Source: Candidatus Latescibacterota bacterium
Lineage (GTDB): Bacteria > Latescibacterota > UBA2968 > UBA8231
DNA: 33,243 bases
Assembly (NCBI GenBank): GCA_007136405.1
Contig: SLHA01000072.1
Coordinates: 1-33,243 of the forward strand
Reading direction: 5' to 3'
Both the position numbers and the translations under genes were made by a program. The notes beneath the pieces were generated by a model. The model was given only the letters and a program-made list of their open reading frames with translations. It made no database searches and had not been told where the DNA came from. This document shows positions 24,358-31,018 of the stretch, one piece after another. Every line of letters starts with the position of its first letter. The first letter of the stretch is position 1.

Positions 24358-24702
24358 ATGTACGTGGCAATAATTATCCTTAAAGATGAAGTATACGCCA
24401 AGACGGTCGTATCGACGATGATCGAGATGGCGCTGTTCGACGCCACGGTCCTCGACGGTGATGGGTTGGAGTACATCGCCGGTGAATCCATGCCCATACT
24501 CAGTGAGGTTTCGGTTCTCTTCGGGCGGGATATCCTCTTCAACAAGACGATCATTGCTGCTGTGCCCGACAAGGAGACGATTTTCAGACTTAACGCGGCG
24601 CTGAAGCGGGATGGTATCGACCTCAAGCAGCCCGAAGTGGGTACTCTGATGGCGTTTCCCTGCCCGGTATATATCGGGGCGGAGCATGGAGACCGTGACT
24701 GA
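24358..24702 (+). CDS. Small PII-like (ferredoxin-fold) protein in antiporter cluster 2
   Basis: 114 residues, soluble. The order MYVAIIILKDEVYAKTVVS, helix, strand (DATVLDG), then ILFNKTIIAAVPDKETIFRL and a final strand GTLMAFPCPV suggests the beta-alpha-beta ferredoxin-like fold of PII and PII-like trimers. These bind nucleotides or other small ligands and commonly control transporters. I cannot name a specific subfamily, and the canonical PII uridylylation tyrosine loop is not evident. AGGA precedes ATG 24358, four bases after the EIIA-like stop, and the end overlaps the MrpB start (TGATG). Position argues for a regulatory role on the antiporter; the family call is an inference from pattern. 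Confidence 0.6.
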   Translation: MYVAIIILKDEVYAKTVVSTMIEMALFDATVLDGDGLEYIAGESMPILSEVSVLFGRDILFNKTIIAAVPDKETIFRLNAALKRDGIDLKQPEVGTLMAFPCPVYIGAEHGDRD

Positions 24703-25133
24703 TGCAACTACGGGACTCACTGATTCTCAAAAACATTTTGGGAATGGGCTTCCCCTTTATAGCGATGTACGGATTCTACCTTACCGCCTATGGGGCCAAT
24801 TTCCCCGGGGGGGGCTTTCCGGCGGGCGTCGTTTTCGGTACGCTGGTTATCGTAGTGGAGATGGTCTTTGGGCATCGAATATTCGAGAACTCTTTCTATA
24901 TGAAGATCGAGTACGCAGGATTCGTTTTTCTTTATGCCGCCCTGATGGTCGGCTTTTTTCTTACCGATTTTTTCTTCTCCGGTCTCTACGATGTAACCAC
25001 CACGAGTCCGATGTTTTCCAACGTGTTCTACTGGCTTCTGAACCTGGCGATCTACAGCGAGGTTTCCGGATCGCTGATTTTGATATACCGATCTCTCATC
25101 GAGTGGAAAGACGATGAACCCCATCACGAATGA
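24702..25133 (+). CDS. mrpB: Mrp/Mbh antiporter subunit B, cluster 2
   Basis: 143 residues with four helices. GANFPGGGFPAGVVFGTLVI corresponds to the MrpB hallmark P-G-G-G-F-Q-G-G, with A in place of the second-to-last glycine. The rest is divergent from cluster 1. It overlaps the next gene by 20 bases. Confidence 0.85.
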   Translation: MQLRDSLILKNILGMGFPFIAMYGFYLTAYGANFPGGGFPAGVVFGTLVIVVEMVFGHRIFENSFYMKIEYAGFVFLYAALMVGFFLTDFFFSGLYDVTTTSPMFSNVFYWLLNLAIYSEVSGSLILIYRSLIEWKDDEPHHE

Positions 25134-25401
25134 CCGAAACAACATGAGAAAGTTCATCTTTGATGCGGTGGCGGCGGTCATCCTGCTGGGAGCTCTGATC
25201 TATGTGACCGTTTACGTACGAGGGCTGGATCTCGTATTCAGCGATGCGGTCACCGATTTCCGCAGCCTGGCCGAACTCATGAACATCGAGAATATGGTGG
25301 CCGTAGTATACCTGGGACCGCGAGTATTTGACACTTTTCTGGAGGTGAACGTGGTGGTTCTGACGGTGTTCGGCATGAAATATATCCGGAGTACTTCGTG
25401 A
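25114..25401 (+). CDS. MbhE-like antiporter subunit, cluster 2
   Basis: 95 residues with N- and C-terminal helices. MVAVVYLGPRVFDTFLEVNVV and the ending GMKYIRS align by eye with the MbhE motif of cluster 1 (N-x-V...R-x-x-D-T-x-x-E). In this cluster it stands after the B gene instead of before it. ATG 25114 has GGAAAG upstream; a second ATG at 25144 would avoid the 20-base overlap but lacks a ribosome binding site. Confidence 0.7.
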   Translation: MNPITNDRNNMRKFIFDAVAAVILLGALIYVTVYVRGLDLVFSDAVTDFRSLAELMNIENMVAVVYLGPRVFDTFLEVNVVVLTVFGMKYIRSTS

Positions 25402-25709
25402 CCCTACTCATCCTGTTTATCGGACTCTATGGGTTGGTCGTGTGCGACAACCTGATCAGGAAAATAATGAGCCTCACCGTCGTGCAGGGTGTGGTAGTGA
25501 TGTCTTTCCTCACCAGCGGATACCAAGAACACGCGGCGGCACCGATCCTGAGTGTACCGGAGTCCGTCTATGTGGACCCCATACCGCAGGCACTCATGCT
25601 GACCGCCATCGTGATCGGGGTGTGCTTCAACGCCCTTGCCCTGGCCTTCGTGGTCAAGTACTACCAGCACCACGGCACGATAGAGATATCGGAGATCCAT
25701 GAGCGTTAG
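25398..25709 (+). CDS. mrpC: Mrp/Mbh antiporter subunit C (NuoK-like), cluster 2
   Basis: 103 residues and three helices. LVVCDNLIRKIMSLTVVQG and DPIPQALMLTAIVIGVCFNAL are the NuoK/MrpC helices. It begins with GTG overlapping the previous stop (GTGA) and overlaps the D gene by 11 bases. Confidence 0.9.
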   Translation: MTLLILFIGLYGLVVCDNLIRKIMSLTVVQGVVVMSFLTSGYQEHAAAPILSVPESVYVDPIPQALMLTAIVIGVCFNALALAFVVKYYQHHGTIEISEIHER

Positions 25710-27231
25710 CCCCATGGTTCGTGCTCTCCTGCTTTTTTTCCCCGTTATCCCTCTCCTCGGGAACGTGCTGATCCTGACGGTGAACTATCTCCTGCGGAGG
25801 GATTTCTCCGTCGGTCTGATCGTCGCGGTTATCGTGGCGCAGCTTGCCTCTGGAGCGGTGATTATCGCTGCCTTCATCGGCTACGAGGGCGTTTTTATCA
25901 CTGCGATCTCCGAATTGGAGTACTCGATCGTTTTCTCCTTTGACGCCAGGAAGACCTACTTTCTCGCTGCTTACCTGACGCCGCTGCTCTTCACCCTCTT
26001 CCGCCTGGACTTGCTGAAAACCCAATATGTGCGGGTCATTTTCCTCTTTTACCTGGCCGGCTGCAGCGGGCTGCTCGTCACGGGTGACATCTTCACGTTT
26101 TACGTGTTCTACGAGGTCATGATCATGGCGGCCTATGTTCTGATCGGGATCAAAGGCGAGTACTATGCCTCGATCAAATACATGATCATGGGAGCTTCCA
26201 GCTCGGCGCTATTCCTGGGAGGGGTGATACTGCTCTACTCATCGGGATCCTATCTCGGGTTCACCTTTGTAGACCAGATCTCGCTCTTCAGCGAGTACAA
26301 TATGCACCTGATATTGCTGCTCTTCAGCACGGCTTTTTATGTGAAAGGAGCGTTCTTCCCAGTATCCAACTGGGTCAGTACGTGCCATACCGCCACCAAC
26401 TCTTTGATCTCGGCGTTTCTCTCTGCCTTCACGGTCTTTACAGGCATCCTCGGCCTGTATTACCTCGTGCTTCGTCCGGCAGAGCTTCTGGGGTATACGG
26501 CGATCTTCGACTTCCTGCGCATTGTCTCCATCACAACGATGTTGCTGGTGGCCGTCTTTCTGTTCTTCGAGCCCCATCTCAAGCGGGTCATAGCCGGGAC
26601 GACGGTATTTTCGATTGGCTTTATCGGTCTGATACTCTCCTATCGGCTCTATGATATTGCCCTGGCCTATATCGTGGTGCACGGCCTGTACAAGTGCCTG
26701 CTCTTCCTTCTGTACGACCAGTTCGACTACGATGAGTCCAGACAGGATGAACTGCACGTGGCCGGAAGCTGGAAAGCGCTCACTCTCTGCGGTCTGGGCG
26801 TGCTCTTTACCACCGGTTTCTATCCTGCCCTGACCTATATCCTCAAGTACCGCTTTGTCGGGCAGCATGAGGGATATCGCCTGGTGGTGTATATCTCGAT
26901 GTTCCTGGTCCTGGGCGCGTTTTTCAAGTTCCGCTACCGTCTTGTCCGAAAGGTTGAGAACAATCTCTTTTATCTCACCTTTCTGGCGGTATTCGCGGTG
27001 TATTACCTGGCCTTTCCCTACGCCCTGCATCGACCGGGAATCACCTTCCTGGTCGATGTCGCGGTACTTGGGAGTGCTGTCCTGTTCGCCCGGCCCCTGT
27101 ACTTCAGCCTTGCCCTGTTCTCGCGTCTGGACACACAGGTTTTCTATCGAAATCTCAACTACGAACTGCTCTATATCGTGCTGCTCTTTTTCATCGAGAT
27201 GGTCTATCTGCAGATGGTGGTATTCCGGTGA
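25699..27231 (+). CDS. mrpD: Divergent Mrp/Mbh antiporter subunit D (NuoN/M-like), cluster 2
   Basis: 510 residues, about fourteen helices. The helix-5 Glu (FYVFYEVMIMAAYVL), helix-7 Lys (TAFYVKGAFFPVSNWV), helix-8 Lys (EPHLKRVIAGTTVFSIG) and a later Lys (VVHGLYKCLLFLLYD) can be found. The surrounding motifs are unusual, for example S-T-C-H-T-A-T-N-S in place of the typical A-x-x-A-P-T-P-V-S after helix 7. It is therefore a distant paralogue of the cluster 1 protein and might carry a different ion or serve as a sensor-like subunit. GGAG lies four bases before ATG 25699. Confidence 0.85.
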   Translation: MSVSPMVRALLLFFPVIPLLGNVLILTVNYLLRRDFSVGLIVAVIVAQLASGAVIIAAFIGYEGVFITAISELEYSIVFSFDARKTYFLAAYLTPLLFTLFRLDLLKTQYVRVIFLFYLAGCSGLLVTGDIFTFYVFYEVMIMAAYVLIGIKGEYYASIKYMIMGASSSALFLGGVILLYSSGSYLGFTFVDQISLFSEYNMHLILLLFSTAFYVKGAFFPVSNWVSTCHTATNSLISAFLSAFTVFTGILGLYYLVLRPAELLGYTAIFDFLRIVSITTMLLVAVFLFFEPHLKRVIAGTTVFSIGFIGLILSYRLYDIALAYIVVHGLYKCLLFLLYDQFDYDESRQDELHVAGSWKALTLCGLGVLFTTGFYPALTYILKYRFVGQHEGYRLVVYISMFLVLGAFFKFRYRLVRKVENNLFYLTFLAVFAVYYLAFPYALHRPGITFLVDVAVLGSAVLFARPLYFSLALFSRLDTQVFYRNLNYELLYIVLLFFIEMVYLQMVVFR

Positions 27232-27269
27232 CTACCCGGAGACGAGCGTTACGATCAGCCGGTAGTTTT
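27231..27269 (+). terminator. Probable terminator after antiporter cluster 2
   Basis: Starting on the last base of the D-subunit stop, ACTACC(C)GG pairs with CCGGTAGT (one bulged base, 19-base loop), followed by a short TTTT reaching 27269. It fits the end of the long rightward block. Confidence 0.45.
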
Positions 27270-27357
27270 CGCTGCAGTAAAAGGTCTTGAGGTAGCGTTG
27301 GTGGTATGACTGGTCAGCCGTCTCCGGCCACCACGCGCAGGTGCGCCGCTGGCCGTG

Positions 27358-27729
27358 TCAAGCGGCTCGCGGCAGATCATGCGGATCGTCCCAGGCATCT
27401 GGGGCAAGGGGTTCCATGTCGTGAACCTGGCGCGCCTGGTCACAACGCGGGTTGCGCTGGCCGTCCTGCCACGAGGCCACGAACTCACGGCACACCGAGC
27501 TGCGCCGCGGATGGATGGTGCACCAGACGCTGATGCCCACGGTGCCCTGCAGCGCCACGCAGCGTGGATTCCGCTGGTTGGTTCCCCGCATCACCCGGCG
27601 CCAGGAATCCAGCTTTTCGGTATACTCCACCGGTACTCCGCCGGGCGTGGCGTCATCGCCCTCGGCCCAGTAGAATGAGGCGCGGAAACAGGCACAGCAG
27701 GCACCGCATGCAGTACATGGGTTGGCCAT
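27358..27729 (-). CDS. YkgJ-like cysteine cluster protein
   Basis: 123 residues. MANPCTACGACCACF is the N-terminal cysteine cluster of the YkgJ family (CxxCGxCC), with further cysteines in RCVAL, WCTIH, SVCREF and RCDQA. These proteins are thought to bind zinc or an Fe-S cluster; no reaction is established. It lies between the antiporter block, with which it converges, and the dehydratase-sialidase gene on the same strand. A TTGACA (minus strand, 27883-27878) with weak -10 could drive it. Confidence 0.8.
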   Translation of the reverse strand: MANPCTACGACCACFRASFYWAEGDDATPGGVPVEYTEKLDSWRRVMRGTNQRNPRCVALQGTVGISVWCTIHPRRSSVCREFVASWQDGQRNPRCDQARQVHDMEPLAPDAWDDPHDLPRAA

Positions 27730-27914
27730 GGCCTTCTGTCGTGGTATACGATACTGCGGACCATCACACAGCCAGGACGGCTGCGGTCTTGGGGACGGGC
27801 AGGGGCTGCGCCGAACCGGCCAGTAAATATACGCGTGGCGGCGCCAGTGTCCAGGGGTTACCGGGCGTCAAGGGAACTGTCAAGGCTGGTGCCTTTTGAC
27901 GTCGTGGCGCCTTT

Positions 27915-30668
27915 CTACGTCGAATAGAACCAACCGGTGTCGATCACGGCCACGCGCAGGTCGATGACATCCTGCATGCGCCATTCCGGCGTGTACTCGC
28001 AGGTCCAGTAGTTGATCACGGCCCTGTCCGTTGCCGTAAAACGACAGCCCGGATTGGAAAAGGCTCGTGTCGGATCCGTCTCGATGTCGCGGCGGTGGGT
28101 CCAGGTACATCCACCATCGCGGGAGACCGCGGCCGTCAGCGGGCTGCGTTGGCCGTAGTGGGAGGCAAAATCCGGATCATAGGGACTGTTGTTCCATATC
28201 ATCAGCAGGTCACCGGTTGACGGTATACGCTTCAGCTCGGGACAGGACTCCGGCGTCTGCAAGCCACTGCTGCGGGGTTTGGACCAGCTGACCCCGGCGT
28301 CCAGCGATTCCGCCAGGAACAGCGAACCCAGCTGGTTGCGCATGACCATGAGCACCCGACCGTCTCCCGTTTCAGTCACATGGGGTTCCATTGCGCCGCG
28401 CATGGGCAGGCAGCTTCGGCTGCCCGGATCTTGCCAGCTGATCCCGTCGTCGTCGCTGAACAACACCGCGACCGCTGACGACGGCGCGTCTCCACCCTCT
28501 CCTATCAGTCCCCGCGGCCCGGAAACGGGCAGCAGCAGACGACCGTCTTGCAGGCGCTCGATCACAGCATTGCACAAGCCGAAATATCCGCCGGCAGCGA
28601 TCTCGGCATACGGTGCGAAGGCGGCGCCTGAGGCGTCCGATTTCCATACGTACAGCGTCGTGGACGTGGGTTCGACCGTATGCTTGCGCATGAAAACCAG
28701 CAGTATGCCGCCGTCCCGGGCCCGCAGCAGATTGGGCGAATATACGTTGACGTCGCCAGGCCGGGTCTCGGTGATGACGCGATGGCCGTTCCAGGACAGG
28801 CCGCCGTCGGCGGATTCCTTGGCCACGATGCGCGTCGGTGCGAAATCGCTACCGTCACCTCTGAATTCCATATAGACCAGGAGCAATCGTCCGTCGTCCA
28901 ACTCGACCACATCCCCCTCGCCCTTGCGGGTGTACTCGGGGGTCGTTGAGGCTACTGTCACGATGGTCTTCTTGGGCCGGGGGGCAGCGGCGATACCGCC
29001 ACCAGCGGCCGGCGATGCCGGTTCGGCCGTCTGCACCGCGGATGATTCGTTGCCGCTGCGGACGCGGTCAGGAGTCCCGCTTTCGTGCGGCAGGTAGCCG
29101 CCCTGAAGCGCCGGAACCACGCGCCGGGCGTAGCGTGACAGGAAACCGCGCTGCACCCGCGGCTGCGGCGGCCTCCATCGCTGCAGGCGGCGCTGAATCT
29201 CTTCCTCTGGAATCAGCACATCGAGCTTCTTGGCCGTCACATCGATGCGCACCAGGTCCCCGTTCCGCACCACAGCGATGGGTCCGCCCATGACCGCTTC
29301 CGGCGTTACCAGCCCTACCAGCGGGCCATGACAGGCGCCGGAATAGCGGCCGTCGGTGACCAGGTAAACCTTGTCGTACATGCCCTGCCGGTCCAGGGTC
29401 CAGCCCACACAAGATTGTTCCGGCATTCCGGGTCCCCCGACGATGCCCTCGTTGCGGATGATCAGCACCTCGCCGGCTTCATACTGGTGGCGCGCGACGG
29501 CGGCCATGGCGTCGTGTTCGCAGTCGAAAACCCTTGCCGGCCCCTCGAACCGGAGCATGGTCGGCAGCACTCCGGCGGAGCGGATCACCGCTCCCTGCGG
29601 TGCCAGGTTACCCCTCAAGACGGTCAGACCGCCAGTAGGACGGCATGGATTGTCCAGCGGCCGCAGCACATCCGGATGGGGCAGCCGGGACCAGTCCAGG
29701 TGCACATCGTTCAGGTTTTCGCCCAGGGTTCTGCCGGTGACCGTCATCACGTCCAGATCCAGCAGCGGCTCCAGCACTTTCATCACCGCCGGTATGCCGC
29801 CCATGGCATCCAACTGGCTGAGAACGCACGGACCGTTGGGTGCGATGCTGCACAGGTACGGAGTGGTATCGCTGAGATGGTCGAAGTCGGCGGGGGTGAG
29901 CCCAACGCCGGCCTCATAGGCAATGCCGGGAAGATGAATGAAGGTGTTGTACGAACCGCCGATGGCCATGTTGACGCGCACTGCGTTGCGGAAGGCGGCG
30001 GGCGTCAGGATGTCCGCGGGTTTGATGTCGCTGCGCACGAGTTCGACAATCTGCTGCCCGGCCTGCATGGAAAGCTGGCGGTGGTCCGTGCCGGTGGCGT
30101 ACGTGGTGGCTGTGCGCGGCAACGCCAGACCCAGCGCCTCGGCCAGGCATTGCATGCTCATGGCGGTTCCCAGGCCTTCACCCGGGCACATCCGATGGCC
30201 CATGCCGCCGCCGAGAAAGATGGCCGGACGGTTCACCCGGGCCAGCCCCATCATCACTCCGGGATTACTCTTGTCGCAACTGGAAATCAATACCATGCCG
30301 TCGAAGTGATGGGCTTCGGCCATCAACTCCACAGCATCGGCGATATGGTCGCGCATCGGCAGAATATAGCGGTAGCCGCGATTGGCATTGCCGAAGCCGT
30401 CGCACGGGGCAACGCAGCCGAACTCCAGTCCCGCACCCCCCGCCGCCCGCACACCGAGCTTGACCCGGTCCGCCAGATCGCGCAAATGGAGGTGCCCCGG
30501 AACGACCTCGTTCCAGGTATTGCAGACACCGACGACCGGCCGGTCCCGGTCTTCCTCCTGGAAGCCATCCTGGCGCAGCATGCTGAAGACGGTGTCGAAA
30601 TCCGGGTGGGACTCCCGTTGCCATAGCGGCGGGCGGGCACAATGGGCGCATCCACATGATTCGGTCAT
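27915..30668 (-). CDS. IlvD/Edd-family dehydratase fused to a sialidase-like (BNR) propeller
   Basis: 917 residues. Residues 1 to about 530 are an IlvD/Edd dehydratase: VVGVCNTWNEVVPGH, APCDGFGNANRGYRYILPMR, SSCDKSNPGVMMG, EALGLALP and GRYSGACHGPLVGLVTPEA. A linker of about 35 residues rich in A, P and G follows. Residues about 568-917 form a sialidase-type beta-propeller with four Asp-boxes: SADGGLSW, SDDDGISW, SLDAGVSW and SRDGGCTW. Family members dehydrate sugar acids or dihydroxy acids using an Fe-S cluster. The third cluster cysteine (usual G-x-C after C-P-G) is absent: the sequence reads CPGEGLGTAMSMQC. ATG 30668 is preceded by AGGAGA; the frame is open further to 30788 without support. 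No signal peptide is seen, so the propeller would be cytoplasmic. Substrate unknown; sugar-acid catabolism is plausible. Confidence 0.88.
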   Translation of the reverse strand: MTESCGCAHCARPPLWQRESHPDFDTVFSMLRQDGFQEEDRDRPVVGVCNTWNEVVPGHLHLRDLADRVKLGVRAAGGAGLEFGCVAPCDGFGNANRGYRYILPMRDHIADAVELMAEAHHFDGMVLISSCDKSNPGVMMGLARVNRPAIFLGGGMGHRMCPGEGLGTAMSMQCLAEALGLALPRTATTYATGTDHRQLSMQAGQQIVELVRSDIKPADILTPAAFRNAVRVNMAIGGSYNTFIHLPGIAYEAGVGLTPADFDHLSDTTPYLCSIAPNGPCVLSQLDAMGGIPAVMKVLEPLLDLDVMTVTGRTLGENLNDVHLDWSRLPHPDVLRPLDNPCRPTGGLTVLRGNLAPQGAVIRSAGVLPTMLRFEGPARVFDCEHDAMAAVARHQYEAGEVLIIRNEGIVGGPGMPEQSCVGWTLDRQGMYDKVYLVTDGRYSGACHGPLVGLVTPEAVMGGPIAVVRNGDLVRIDVTAKKLDVLIPEEEIQRRLQRWRPPQPRVQRGFLSRYARRVVPALQGGYLPHESGTPDRVRSGNESSAVQTAEPASPAAGGGIAAAPRPKKTIVTVASTTPEYTRKGEGDVVELDDGRLLLVYMEFRGDGSDFAPTRIVAKESADGGLSWNGHRVITETRPGDVNVYSPNLLRARDGGILLVFMRKHTVEPTSTTLYVWKSDASGAAFAPYAEIAAGGYFGLCNAVIERLQDGRLLLPVSGPRGLIGEGGDAPSSAVAVLFSDDDGISWQDPGSRSCLPMRGAMEPHVTETGDGRVLMVMRNQLGSLFLAESLDAGVSWSKPRSSGLQTPESCPELKRIPSTGDLLMIWNNSPYDPDFASHYGQRSPLTAAVSRDGGCTWTHRRDIETDPTRAFSNPGCRFTATDRAVINYWTCEYTPEWRMQDVIDLRVAVIDTGWFYST

Positions 30669-31018
30669 GGCAAGCTCTCCTGGCTGGTCAGCCGTGATAT
30701 ATATGAATCGACTCGTAGGACATCCCGGTGCGGGTGCCCGGCCCGGTGATACACAGGCAGGAATACGATGGGGTATGATCCGTGTCAAATGAAGGCGATC
30801 CCTACCCGGTTCGTGGATGGCCGCCTGCGGGTCGGTGCTGCACTTAAGTTATAGAGTCCGTATATTGTATGAAGCACAGTTGATTTTCTTTGTTGAACGC
30901 GTAGTGTACTGGACGCCGGAGTTGCTGTTCTCGTGCACGTGCACAGCCCGGCCGCTTATTCCTCGCCGGTCTCGTCGCTTGGGGCCGGAGCCGTAACTGT
31001 CTGAAAGGTGGGCAGACC
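30669..31018. other. 350-base divergent intergenic region
   Basis: It contains the minus-strand promoter at 30760-30788 and a short leader for the dehydratase-sialidase gene. On the plus strand AAGGTGG precedes the start of the MltF-like gene, but I found no convincing plus-strand promoter. No gene is supported. Confidence 0.5.
30760..30788 (-). promoter_or_regulatory. Sigma-70 promoter for the dehydratase-sialidase gene
   Basis: On the minus strand TTGACA (30788-30783), a 17-base spacer and TATTCC (30765-30760). The expected leader is about 85 bases and ends in AGGAGA before ATG 30668. Confidence 0.6.

Noticed and set aside
17401..27231. Possibility that the clusters belong to a complex I or membrane-bound hydrogenase operon
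   Set aside because: No NuoB/C/D/H/I-like or NiFe hydrogenase subunit is encoded in or beside them; the NuoE/F/G-like genes nearby belong to the formate dehydrogenase on the opposite strand.
29328..30626. Open frame of 432 codons on the plus strand opposite the dehydratase
   Set aside because: Antisense shadow of the IlvD-like domain; no recognisable motif.
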